A stretch of DNA of 64,000 nt from Thiolapillus brandeum (GCF_000828615.1 NZ_AP012273.1:620001-684000), one strand, 5' to 3'; counted from the stretch's first letter, positions 9,076 to 18,358 are shown. Translations and numbers: made by a program. Notes: generated from the sequence alone by a model not told the origin.

Positions 9076-10530
9076 TTATTCGAATCCGTCCTTCATAATG
9101 GTTTGGCCGCTGCCGGCATCAGTAACCTGCCAGGGGCCGAGATCGGGTGGATCCAGCCGCAGACTGCCGGCCCTGTCCACTGGCACATCGCTCAGAAGAT
9201 TGCCGGTTTCCAGGAAGGGGGCGCTGCTGGTGGGCCTGAAACCCGTGTCTGCCACCATGCCGCTGACCGGGAAGTTTTCGTACCAGCTGGTACTGAAGTT
9301 GGTGTTGTGCTGGTCCGTGGCTGAAGGCTCGAACTGCTCGAAATAGCCGCCGGAGAAGTAGTTGCCGGAAAAATTGTTGTGTCCTTCGGTGGAATCGTCC
9401 TGCTGCACCAGCAATACGTTGTTGTTTGCGCTCACACTGGTGCCTGAGCGTGAGATGCCCAGGAAAACGTTGTTTTGCACGGTATTGCCGGTGGAGTCAT
9501 AAACGAACTGCAGTACATGGTCCCAGGTGCTTTCGCCGATAAACAGATTATGGGCGATGAGATTGTTGCTCGAACCCAGGTTGGGGTTGTCGGTCTCCTG
9601 CCAGAAACTGGTGCCATGGAGCTGATACAAGCCAACGATATTGTTACGGAACACCGAGTTTCTTACCGAGGTCAGATTGGGGCCCTGGGCCTGGCCATCA
9701 TGGAAGTAGTTGTTCTCCACCAGGATGAATTCGGATACGCCCTGACCCAGACCGTTTCTGGCGCTGCCGTCGCACAAGGGATCATCAAAGGCGATCCCCT
9801 CGTCCTCGCAGGTACTCAGGGGATCAGCGTTGATCTGGAAATCCGAGTTGGAGTTGTCATACACCTCGTTGTTTCTGGCGATCATCCAGTCACTGCCATT
9901 GGACAGATAGATGCCATGCCCGTCGCCGTCGCCAGCGCCGTGGGCGACGTTATTGTCCACTACTATCCAGTCCGAACCGCCTGAAAAGATGGGGTCCCGG
10001 TACTGGTCTCTGACGTGGTTGTTGAGGATGGCGACGCCTTTCTGGTGTTCATTGGTGTAATACCCGCCAACCGCGCGTACGCCGTAGTCACCACCGACCA
10101 GAGTAAAGCCATCTACGGCGACATAGTCTGCGTACTCAAGGTTGAAACAGGTGGCACGGCCACTGCTGCAACAGTTCACCGTAACACCAGGATCGGCCTT
10201 CAGCACAATGGGCGCGTCATAGGTTCCGGAGGAATCGCTGTCCAGGGCCCAGCAACCGGCATAGTCTCCCGGATGAAAGCGGATTTCCTCGCCAGCGGTG
10301 ACCTGATTGAAGGCGCTGGTTACAGACATGGGGTTGCCCGCCGTACCGTCCCCGTTGCCAGTGGGACTGACATGGAGGATGTGCGCAGGGGAATAGCCGG
10401 GGTCGGTGTAATAGCGGTTGAAACGTTCTGGTGTATCAAAGAAGCGCTCTCCCCGATTGGGCACACTGACGGCCCAACTGGCACTGGTGGTGGATAATAA
10501 AATAAGTAAAATCAGTGTGTTGTATATCAT
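9076..10530 (-). CDS. Secreted right-handed beta-helix protein
   Basis: A 484-residue exported protein. It has a signal peptide (MIYNTLILLILLSTTSASWA), then a pectate-lyase-like parallel beta-helix with regularly spaced Asn/Val turns (ILNNHV, VVDNNV, IARNNEVYDN, LVENNYFHDG, VFRNNIVG, LIAHNLFIG, VQNNVFLG, FSGNYFSGG). Several Cys pairs (VNCCSSGRATC, CEDEG...LCDG) suggest disulfides. It ends in MKDGFE, like the DGFE-type tails seen at the ends of some gammaproteobacterial exported proteins. Such folds bind or cleave polysaccharides, but no catalytic triad is assigned here. It is probably periplasmic or extracellular and may act on exopolysaccharide. Confidence 0.8.
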   Translation of the reverse strand: MIYNTLILLILLSTTSASWAVSVPNRGERFFDTPERFNRYYTDPGYSPAHILHVSPTGNGDGTAGNPMSVTSAFNQVTAGEEIRFHPGDYAGCWALDSDSSGTYDAPIVLKADPGVTVNCCSSGRATCFNLEYADYVAVDGFTLVGGDYGVRAVGGYYTNEHQKGVAILNNHVRDQYRDPIFSGGSDWIVVDNNVAHGAGDGDGHGIYLSNGSDWMIARNNEVYDNSNSDFQINADPLSTCEDEGIAFDDPLCDGSARNGLGQGVSEFILVENNYFHDGQAQGPNLTSVRNSVFRNNIVGLYQLHGTSFWQETDNPNLGSSNNLIAHNLFIGESTWDHVLQFVYDSTGNTVQNNVFLGISRSGTSVSANNNVLLVQQDDSTEGHNNFSGNYFSGGYFEQFEPSATDQHNTNFSTSWYENFPVSGMVADTGFRPTSSAPFLETGNLLSDVPVDRAGSLRLDPPDLGPWQVTDAGSGQTIMKDGFE

Positions 10531-10754
10531 GGTCGGGGTTACTGCCTGGAAGTTGGTGAATGGCCGGAATACGGTTGTCGGGGTTTGGACAACAGAACTT
10601 GCAGTTTATTCCATCAGGTACACAAAGATGAGGACGCGGTCACGCTGCCAGACTTTTTTGTGTGCACCGCAGCATAAACGGTGATACCCGGCTTATGCGC
10701 CTCATTTCAGGCGTCGGGAGAGGGTAAGACTACGGGGCATGTCGGTATTTTCCT

Positions 10755-10928
10755 ACAAGCAGCCAGGAGTTTTCCCATGGCTTCAGGGCATCCGCCGGCT
10801 TAGGATACAACCATTGCCACGGTGTTGTTCAAGGACGAGCAGGTAGACAGGAGGTTTACCTGGAATGGATTTCCGGTTTCGTGGTGATGGCTAAGCCCCG
10901 GACGCAAGGATGCGCCCGGGGTTTTTTT
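10755..10928 (+). ncRNA. Candidate CsrB/RsmZ-family CsrA-sponge sRNA
   Basis: No ORF is credible here, but at least five hairpins present GGA in or near their loops. H1 is 10761-10782 (AGCCA stem, GGAG in loop). H2 is 10827-10840 (loop AAGGAC). H3 is 10841-10861 (8-bp stem, loop AGGAG). H4 is 10862-10874 (loop TGGAT). H5 is 10896-10921 (loop AAGGAT), which is also the terminator. Clustered GGA-loop hairpins ending in an intrinsic terminator are the hallmark of CsrB, CsrC, RsmX, RsmY and RsmZ RNAs that titrate CsrA/RsmA. The 5' end is a guess, and no GacA/UvrY activator site was identified. It may instead be an unrelated structured RNA. Confidence 0.45.
10896..10928 (+). terminator. Strong rho-independent terminator
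   Basis: A GC-rich stem CCCCGG-A-CGC / GCG-C-CCGGGG closes an AAGGAT loop and is followed by seven T. No protein gene ends upstream on this strand, which implies a non-coding transcript. Confidence 0.85.
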
Positions 10929-10951
10929 CTGGGTTCCATATCCCAATTTGA

Positions 10952-11050
10952 AGCCAGTATTGTGGATTCAGTAAATTCCATTGATCGGGCCACGGTACAT
11001 TGCCAAAATGGCAGGAGTTGCGACGAAGTGGAGAATCACCAATACTGGCT
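10952..11050. repeat. 99-bp inverted-repeat mini-element
   Basis: The ends AGCCAGTATTG (10952-10962) and CCAATACTGGCT (11039-11050) are inverted repeats, with extra imperfect pairing inward (GGATTC against GAATC). There is no coding capacity. It may be a small MITE or the remains of an IS whose middle was lost. Confidence 0.45.
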
Positions 11051-11303
11051 GTCAGGTAGAAGTGTATTGATCGGTTCCCCTCTGCACCCGGACTACCAAC
11101 AGACACAAAAGCCTATCTCAAGCGTGTTAAGGATGTTTATGTCCGGATGCCTATCGGGTGAGTTCGCAGTTGATCGAACGTGTGCGCAGCGGCACATGGA
11201 ACCCCGACGAAGATGAGAATGACAATGAACACCGCAATGCACTCGCCGCACACGGCTACTGGCAAGCTTATCAGTCCGTACGCAAAAGCATCGACAAAGC
11301 GTA

Positions 11304-11486
11304 ACCGGCGCGTTGCAGTTACGCGGCGACAATGGTCTGGTGTTTACTTCCAGCCGCTATACGGCCACAGTCAAGGCATATGGGCTGACCCAAGAGTTCA
11401 TCATGCCGTGCAGCCCGGAACAGAACGGCATGATCGAACGGTTCATCCGTACCCTGAAGGAAGAATGTGTATGGCATTATCACTTT
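11304..11486 (+). pseudogene. IS3-family (IS2-like) transposase fragment, upstream part
   Basis: This encodes the middle and end of an integrase core: RGDNGLVFTSSRYTAT with the second Asp, then CSPEQNGMIERFIRTLKEEC with the catalytic Glu. The N-terminal part is missing. The frame runs to WHYHF and is then broken by the left end of the IS3-like copy 1. The rest of the gene appears 6.7 kb away at 18175-18299. Upstream sequence (11085-11300) contains fragments of another frameshifted ORF (for example SSQLIERVRSGTWNPDEDEN) that I do not recognise. Confidence 0.7.
11449..11486 (+). repeat. 38-bp direct repeat, left copy
   Basis: Identical to 18176-18213. It lies at the left junction where the IS2-like transposase gene is split. 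It is far longer than a normal IS3 target duplication. Confidence 0.85.
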
Positions 11487-11563
11487 CCCCCTGTGTCAGC
11501 ATAGTTGTCCGCTCACCTTGGTGAGCAATATTTCCTAATCAGGGAGCGGAAGGTGAAGCTACA

Positions 11564-12070
11564 GTGGCAAGATATAGCCAGGAATTCAAAGAGAAGATCG
11601 TTCAGAAGATGATGCCGCCCAATGCGCAGAGTATCGCCCAGATTCATCGAGATACCGGAGTCTCTGAACCCACGCTGTATAATTGGCGAAATCAGTATAA
11701 AAACGCAGGTAGAGCCGTGCCGGCAGATCCATCCAATCCGGAAAACTGGTCAGCTGAGGACAAGTTGGCCGTTGTTATAGAAACAGCCTGCTTGAATGAG
11801 CAGGCATTGTCTGAGTATTGTCGCAAGAAAGGACTTTATGTCGAACAGATCAATCGCTGGAAGGAACTGGCCCTGGGTGGCTATGAGGCGCGAGGGCGTT
11901 TGTCAGCCAATGAACGTCGAGAGCTTAAGCAGACGAAAAAACAGAAGCGCCAGATAGAAAAGGAGCTTAAGCGTAAAGAGAAAGCGTTGGCGGAGACAGC
12001 AGCACTTTTGGTGCTGTCAAAAAAGTGCAATGCCATCTGGGGGAAAAAGAGGACGATTGATTTCCTCTGA
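11564..12070 (+). CDS. IS3-like element OrfA, copy 1
   Basis: A 168-residue protein with an N-terminal helix-turn-helix (YSQEFKEKIVQKMMPP...IHRDTGVSEPTLYNWRNQY). A second HTH-like segment and a Lys/Arg-rich coiled coil follow (RRELKQTKKQKRQIEKELKRKEKALAETAALL). It starts at GTG 11564, 72 bases from the IS end. It is nearly identical to copy 2 (16572-17078); the C-terminus reads IWGKKRTIDFL here against IWGEKRTIDFL there. It should bind the IS ends. OrfB starts within its tail in the +1 frame. Confidence 0.85.
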   Translation: MARYSQEFKEKIVQKMMPPNAQSIAQIHRDTGVSEPTLYNWRNQYKNAGRAVPADPSNPENWSAEDKLAVVIETACLNEQALSEYCRKKGLYVEQINRWKELALGGYEARGRLSANERRELKQTKKQKRQIEKELKRKEKALAETAALLVLSKKCNAIWGKKRTIDFL

Positions 12071-12641
12071 AAACCGTCAGATGGCGATGAAAGTGATTGA
12101 AGAGGCAATGATTGCGGGAGCACGTCAAGTCCAAGCGTGCCAGCTCATGGGGATTGATGCACGCACACTACGGCGTTGGCAAAAACAGCTACTTGCTTCT
12201 CAGGAAGTGCAGGATCAACGCAAAACAGCGGCGGCTGATCGAGTGCCTGCCAACAAGCTCAGTGAAACAGAGAAAGAGCGGATTATTGAGGTGTGTAATC
12301 TTCCTGAATACAAGAGCTTACCTCCCTCTCAGATCGTTCCTATGCTCGCAGATAAAGGGGAATATATTGCCTCAGAATCCAGCTTTTATTGCATCCTGAG
12401 CGCGGTTAACCAGGTCAATCGCAGAGGCCGTGCCCAGAGGCCAAAGAACAGCATGAAGCCGAAAGGCTACAACGCAACAGGTCCCAATCAGATCTGGAGT
12501 TGGGACATTACCTATTTGGCCTCAACCGTTCGTGGTACTTTTTACTACCTGTACCTGATCGAAGATATTTTCAGTCGCAAGATCGTGGGCTGGGAAATTC
12601 ATGAAAGAGAAAGTGCCGAGCATGCCAGTCAACTCATTAGC
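12030..12641 (+). pseudogene. IS3-like element OrfB, truncated by the five-hairpin repeat
   Basis: It contains the OrfB HTH (MGIDARTLRRWQKQLL) and the first catalytic Asp (IWSWDITYL), and ends after EHASQLI. The reading frame then runs into the inserted repeat and stops at about 12818. The DNG and E parts of the DDE triad, present in copy 2, are missing, so this copy cannot be active. Confidence 0.9.
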
Positions 12642-12801
12642 AGGGTGTTGAAAAAGTCCATCCATGGGCTTTTTCAACTCGAAAAGACAAAAATGCGATT
12701 TTGTCTTTCCTCCATTTTCAATGACTTATGGTCATTGAAAATGGCCGCACATCCTTGTGCGGCAATCAGGCTGCCGAAAAATGGTGTTTTTCAACAGCCT
12801 T
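12642..12801 (+). repeat. 160-bp five-hairpin MITE-like repeat, copy B
   Basis: Nearly identical (a handful of mismatches) to copy A at 5907-6066 in the opposite orientation, with the same five hairpins and related ends (AGGGTGTTGAAAAAG and TTTTTCAACAGCCTT). It sits in the orfB gene that is uninterrupted in copy 2, so it moved as a unit. The right flank is the start of an IS110 element, so no target duplication can be read. Confidence 0.85.
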
Positions 12802-12819
12802 GTATGTCCAAAAAGTAGT

Positions 12820-12960
12820 ATGTTGAGGCTCGGGAGAGGCAGATCGACACAGCCTTGGTGAAACACACCGTTAGCAGCACGGATCGCCTCTCCCTCTTCT
12901 GACCATAACCCGAACAGTTGCCTGGGCTAACAGCCCGTATCCTCACAAGAATGGGAGATC
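12820..12960 (+). ncRNA. Candidate IS110 bridge (seek) RNA region
   Basis: This is the non-coding left end of the IS110 element upstream of its transposase ATG (12966). It contains a strong stem, GGGAGAGGC pairing with GCCTCTCCC, with GATC/GATC continuing inward and a loop of about 40 bases. IS110-group elements carry a structured guide RNA at this location. The 3' non-coding end of this IS is only about 26 bases, consistent with a 5' RNA. Loop-to-target matches were not verified. Confidence 0.4.
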
Positions 12961-12965
12961 AGAAT

Positions 12966-13915
<950 letters not shown>

Positions 13916-13941
13916 GGCTTCTTGAAAACACAGTTGCTGTT

Positions 13942-14455
13942 AAGTGGAATTACTTCAGAAATCTATGTCAGTATAACGCTAACGACGGGCATGGTGGATC
14001 AAGGATCGGCTGCCTTGGTGAAAGCACGCTGCTGGAATCTGTTCTCCAGGAGTTGGCTGCCTTAGAGACCCATGCGGAGTGTGTTGTACACCGATGGATA
14101 TCAACCTCGGATGGAAGGCTTGATCAGCCTGTTCCAGGCTGCCAAAGCACTGGCCAAAGGTTATCGGAATAGCTGAATCTTCATGACCATGATTGACATG
14201 ATCGCCAGCCCGGCAGGTTCCGCAGTCAAATCCACATGAAATGACGAAGAGTCCAGGAAGATACGCGCCTGGATCAGTTGGAACTACTGCGCTAACGACC
14301 GCCTTTAGGCGGTTCATGAATTGACCGCTTTTAGCGGCTCACAAGATCAACGCCCTCGGATTTTCCTGGGGATACTTGCGGGCACAGGAAGATTGAAAAA
14401 TAGAGGTTTTGTATGTCTGTCACTGTCGATAGCGTGAAAACATCTGCTTAGATGT
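13942..14455 (+). other. Degenerate ISL3-like transposase remnant and hairpins
   Basis: No intact gene is present. Around 14105-14210 the plus strand encodes YQPRMEGLISLFQAAKALAKGYR followed by MTMIDMIA-like sequence. This resembles the end of ISL3-family transposases (typically QAAKRKARGYR then TMIYL), with stops on either side. At 14298-14313 ACCGCCTTTAGGCGGT is a perfect palindrome, followed by a second short hairpin (GACCGCTTTTAGCGGCTC). The remaining bases show nothing recognised. Confidence 0.4.
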
Positions 14456-14470
14456 ATGTGGTGGTGGCTA

Positions 14471-16156
14471 ATGAATAAATATACCCTGGTGCTTTTCATG
14501 TTATTTACTTATGGGTTTCACGGATCTTCCCTCGCCGATGAAACCATTAAGTATAGAACAACAATAAATAAACTTAAAAATACCAATCAGTGGCAGGTCA
14601 CTTATGAATTTAGTAAACCTGTTTCTAAAATTGTGTTTCTAACGAATCCACGTGATTATAGAAAAAATACATGGAAGATTGACTCTAGTGGGGCGGTTTT
14701 AAAAATCTTTCCGGCGAAGCAGGAAATTACGTTCAAGGAACCAACTGATTTAGTGAATATTTTGGTTACAGGAAAATACAATACTATGCTAAACAGAAAT
14801 TACACGCCAATTCTGGATTTTTCAGATAATAGTGCGGCAATATTTCTAGGGCATTTTGTTCTGTCGAATGTGGAATCTGAAGACAATGTATATAATTCTG
14901 AATTTATCAAAAATGAACTTCTTTTAATAAATAGTAATACAAGTTATGTTTATTATAACAATGAAATAGGAAAAAACATATTTTCCTCGTCAGGGTTATC
15001 TAACAAGTACGCTTATTTTGGAGATATGGAGCCAATGTCCGGGGGAAAATATTCAGTCATCCTGGATAGTGGTGCGCCTCGCTGGATTCGTAAAGCTTAC
15101 CTGGACGCCATTCCTAAACTTATATCCTATTATGAGTCGTCTTTCCGAAATAGTCTTGCTTCAAAGCCAGATATATTTATTAGCTATGAGCACTCCGAAG
15201 TATCGCCATCATCAGATGGTGGAGTATCAGAAAATCAGCTTGCAATAAATTTTGTTGGCGAATCATGGGAAGGCTCGGAAAAATCTAATTTAATAAATAT
15301 ATTGTATCTTTTGTCGCATGAGGTATTTCATTTATGGAATGACTACCTGGTAAACAGCAAAAACGATAAGCAAAACATATGGTATAAGGAGGGTGGTGGT
15401 GACTACTTTGCGGCGAGGTCGTTATATGATCTAAATTATATCTCGGAAGAGAAATATATAAATATTGTTTCCAACTATGTAAGAAAGTGTGGTGATTTAT
15501 TATACGAGTCACCCATCAGTGATATGCATCGCCATAGATCAAGTAAGGCTATATATTATTGCGGTTCATCTATGTGGTACCTTGCTTACTTAATGGACAA
15601 GGCGAATAATAGCCTCTCAAATGAGGATTACTCGTTAGATGTACATGAACTATCCGATAATTATAACTCCTTCTTTATTGGTTATGGCGCCTCTGTTGAC
15701 GATATTGATATGCTTAATTTACTATTCGATGGGAAAAATATAGGTAAGGATCGTCAGCTAATATATGAAAAAATATTTTCACGATACGGGGTATCTTTTA
15801 ATAAAATACCAACAAGGTCTTACCAAACAAAGATAGGAGGACTTGCTTTGGCGCATATTATGAATGATAAGTGCGGAAGAATTGGGTTTTGGAGGGAGCA
15901 TGATGATTTTAAGACAGAAGCAATGAGTGGCTGTAGATATTTTCAAGATGAATTCCAAGTAATATCAATTGATGGACATTCACTGATTACAGAGGGTGAA
16001 AAGGCCTATCGCGTTCTTAATAAGAAGTGCGGTTCGAAGAAAGCAATTAAGATCGGCCTGATTGACGGCATGGATTTTTCTCTTGAGTGCGATGCCATAC
16101 CCAAAGAGTCACCAGTATTTATTTCTGAACCTATATTGCCTGATGGACATCTCTAA
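14471..16156 (+). CDS. Secreted M61-like zinc metallopeptidase (AT-rich cargo gene)
   Basis: About 560 residues. It has an N-terminal signal peptide (MNKYTLVLFMLFTYGFHGSSLA), a beta-rich N-terminal region and the zinc motif HEVFHLWN (His-Glu-x-x-His). About 20 residues on comes WYKEGGGDYFAARSLYDL, which supplies the third zinc ligand Glu as in gluzincins such as M61 glycyl aminopeptidases. The C-terminal part has several cysteines and a possible PDZ-like segment. The gene is strikingly AT-rich with many AAA/ATA/TTA codons, unlike everything around it, so it was probably acquired from an AT-rich donor. It is bracketed by inverted IS110 ends and direct IS3-like copies. ATG 14471 gives the cleanest signal peptide. 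Confidence 0.75.
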   Translation: MNKYTLVLFMLFTYGFHGSSLADETIKYRTTINKLKNTNQWQVTYEFSKPVSKIVFLTNPRDYRKNTWKIDSSGAVLKIFPAKQEITFKEPTDLVNILVTGKYNTMLNRNYTPILDFSDNSAAIFLGHFVLSNVESEDNVYNSEFIKNELLLINSNTSYVYYNNEIGKNIFSSSGLSNKYAYFGDMEPMSGGKYSVILDSGAPRWIRKAYLDAIPKLISYYESSFRNSLASKPDIFISYEHSEVSPSSDGGVSENQLAINFVGESWEGSEKSNLINILYLLSHEVFHLWNDYLVNSKNDKQNIWYKEGGGDYFAARSLYDLNYISEEKYINIVSNYVRKCGDLLYESPISDMHRHRSSKAIYYCGSSMWYLAYLMDKANNSLSNEDYSLDVHELSDNYNSFFIGYGASVDDIDMLNLLFDGKNIGKDRQLIYEKIFSRYGVSFNKIPTRSYQTKIGGLALAHIMNDKCGRIGFWREHDDFKTEAMSGCRYFQDEFQVISIDGHSLITEGEKAYRVLNKKCGSKKAIKIGLIDGMDFSLECDAIPKESPVFISEPILPDGHL

Positions 16157-16180
16157 CAGCAACTGTGTTTTCAAGAAGCC

Positions 16181-16546
<366 letters not shown>

Positions 16547-16571
16547 TCAGGGAGCGGAAGGTGAAGCTACA

Positions 16572-17078
16572 GTGGCAAGATATAGCCAGGAATTCAAAGA
16601 GAAGATCGTTCAGAAGATGATGCCGCCCAATGCGCAGAGTATCGCCCAGATTCATCGAGATACCGGGGTCTCTGAACCCACGCTGTATAATTGGCGAAAT
16701 CAGTATAAAAACGCAGGTAGAGCCGTGCCGGCAGATCCATCCAATCCGGAAAACTGGTCAGCTGAGGACAAGTTGGCCGTTGTTATAGAAACAGCCTGCT
16801 TGAATGAGCAGGCATTGTCTGAGTATTGTCGCAAGAAAGGACTTTATGTCGAACAGATCAATCGCTGGAAGGAACTGGCCCTGGGTGGCTATGAGGCGCG
16901 AGGGCGTTTGTCAGCCAATGAACGTCGAGAGCTTAAGCAGACGAAAAAACAGAAGCGCCAGATAGAAAAGGAGCTTAAGCGTAAAGAGAAAGCGTTGGCG
17001 GAGACAGCAGCACTTTTGGTGCTGTCAAAAAAGTGCAATGCCATCTGGGGGGAAAAGAGGACGATTGATTTCCTCTGA
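16572..17078 (+). CDS. IS3-like element OrfA, copy 2
   Basis: A 168-residue DNA-binding protein nearly identical to the copy at 11564-12070. It has an N-terminal HTH (IHRDTGVSEPTLYNWRNQY), a second helical region and a basic coiled coil (TKKQKRQIEKELKRKEKAL), and begins with GTG. The last 41 bases overlap orfB, which is read in the +1 frame relative to orfA. IS3 elements usually use a -1 frameshift, so OrfB may be made from its own start or by a different recoding event. It is expected to cooperate with OrfB in binding the inverted repeats. Confidence 0.87.
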   Translation: MARYSQEFKEKIVQKMMPPNAQSIAQIHRDTGVSEPTLYNWRNQYKNAGRAVPADPSNPENWSAEDKLAVVIETACLNEQALSEYCRKKGLYVEQINRWKELALGGYEARGRLSANERRELKQTKKQKRQIEKELKRKEKALAETAALLVLSKKCNAIWGEKRTIDFL

Positions 17079-18144
17079 AAACCGTCAGATGGCGATGAAA
17101 CTGATTGAAGAGGCAATGATTGCGGGAGCACGTCAAGTCCAAGCGTGCCAGCTCATGGGGATTGATGCACGCACACTACGGCGTTGGCAAAAACAGCTAC
17201 TTGCTTCTCAGGAAGTGCGGGATCAACGCAAAACAGCGGCGGCTGATCGAGTGCCTGCCAACAAGCTCAGTGAAACAGAGAAAGAGCGGATTATTGAGGT
17301 GTGTAATCTTCCTGAATACAAGAGCTTACCTCCCTCTCAGATCGTTCCTATGCTCGCAGATAAAGGGGAATATATTGCCTCAGAATCCAGCTTTTATCGC
17401 ATCCTGAGCGCGGTTAACCAGGTCAATCGCAGAGGCCGTGCCCAGAGGCCAAAGAACAGCATGAAGCCGAAAGGCTACAACGCAACAGGTCCCAATCAGA
17501 TCTGGAGTTGGGACATTACCTATTTGGCCTCAACCGTTCGTGGTACTTTTTACTACCTGTACCTGATCGAAGATATTTTCAGTCGCAAGATCGTGGGCTG
17601 GGAAATTCATGAAAGAGAAAGTGCCGAGCATGCCAGTCAACTCATTAGGAAGACCTGCCTGGCCGAGAACATCCATCAGGAAGGATTGGTACTGCATTCG
17701 GATAACGGCAGTCCCATGAAGGGAGCAACCATGTTGGCGACATTGCAAAAGTTGGGTGTGGTACCGTCCTTTAGCCGCCCTTCCGTCAGTGATGACAACC
17801 CTTTTTCTGAAAGCTTATTTCGCACGTTGAAGTACACACCCTCCTTTCCCAATCAGCCATTTGGAGGACTGGATGCCGCAAGGGAATGGGTACACAGCTT
17901 CGTTGAATGGTACAACCACCAGCATCGTCATAGTGCGATTCGCTACGTGACACCCAATCAACGGCACAGTGGCGAGGAGATGACCATTCTGGAGCAAAGA
18001 AAGGAGGTCTACGGTGCAGCGAAAGAAAAGAATCCTGCTCGTTGGTCTGGTCAGATCAGGAACTGGAACAGGATTGAAAACGTCTGGTTGAATCCGCCGA
18101 AAGACGTGCGGGCTGAAGCGCAAAAACTGGCGTTGGTCGCTTGA
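17038..18144 (+). CDS. IS3-like element OrfB, DDE transposase
   Basis: A 368-residue transposase with an N-terminal HTH (MGIDARTLRRWQKQLL), a spacer domain and an rve-type RNase H-fold core. The acidic triad is visible: IWSWDITYL (Asp), LHSDNGSPMKG (Asp) and DDNPFSESLFRTLKY (Glu). The Asp-to-Glu spacing is about 35 residues, as in IS3 enzymes. The C-terminus (WYNHQHRHSAIRYVTPNQRH) is typical. It catalyses IS excision and integration. The protein looks complete and potentially active, unlike copy 1. The ATG at 17038 lies inside orfA; translation coupling or recoding is likely. Confidence 0.9.
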   Translation: MPSGGKRGRLISSENRQMAMKLIEEAMIAGARQVQACQLMGIDARTLRRWQKQLLASQEVRDQRKTAAADRVPANKLSETEKERIIEVCNLPEYKSLPPSQIVPMLADKGEYIASESSFYRILSAVNQVNRRGRAQRPKNSMKPKGYNATGPNQIWSWDITYLASTVRGTFYYLYLIEDIFSRKIVGWEIHERESAEHASQLIRKTCLAENIHQEGLVLHSDNGSPMKGATMLATLQKLGVVPSFSRPSVSDDNPFSESLFRTLKYTPSFPNQPFGGLDAAREWVHSFVEWYNHQHRHSAIRYVTPNQRHSGEEMTILEQRKEVYGAAKEKNPARWSGQIRNWNRIENVWLNPPKDVRAEAQKLALVA

Positions 18145-18174
18145 TTAAATCGGACAACTTTGTTGACAAACACC

Positions 18175-18299
18175 GGTACCCTGAAGGAAGAATGTGTATG
18201 GCATTATCACTTTATCACTTTGAATCAATCAGTCATGCACGGGAAGTGATTGGGCGTTGGATACGCCACTACAATACCGAGCGCCCACACCGGGATTGA
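18175..18299 (+). pseudogene. IS3-family (IS2-like) transposase fragment, downstream part
   Basis: It starts with a second copy of the 38-bp segment encoding TLKEECVWHYHF. An 8-bp tandem duplication (ATCACTTT twice) shifts the frame. The sequence then continues as FESISHAREVIGRWIRHYNTERPHRD and stops. Removing the duplication joins it perfectly to the fragment at 11304-11486, so both come from one gene split by about 6.7 kb of insertions. Confidence 0.8.
18176..18213 (+). repeat. 38-bp direct repeat, right copy, plus 8-bp tandem duplication
   Basis: Identical to 11449-11486. It is followed immediately by ATCACTTT, which repeats its last 8 bases (18206-18213 and 18214-18221). The 8-bp tandem looks like an excision or target-duplication scar. 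Confidence 0.85.
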
Positions 18300-18324
18300 C
18301 TTGTTAGGCGTTTTCTGCAATATT

Positions 18325-18339
18325 TACCAAATATTGGTA
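18325..18339. promoter_or_regulatory. Palindromic operator upstream of parD
   Basis: TACCAAATATTGGTA is a 15-base palindrome lying 20 bases before the parD ATG. ParD antitoxins usually repress their own operon through such a site. AT-rich -10-like sequence overlaps it. Confidence 0.55.
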
Positions 18340-18358
18340 TTTTATGAGGATTGCCCAA

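Larger units (their letters stand above)
11492..12641 (+). mobile_element. IS3-like element, copy 1 (right part lost)
   Basis: The left end TGTGTCAGCATAGTTGTCCG is identical to copy 2 (16500 onward), and both are preceded by CCCCC. The element matches copy 2 through orfA and the first half of orfB, then stops where the five-hairpin repeat begins at 12642. Sequence beyond the repeat does not resume the IS, so about 500 bases including the right end were deleted. Confidence 0.85.
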
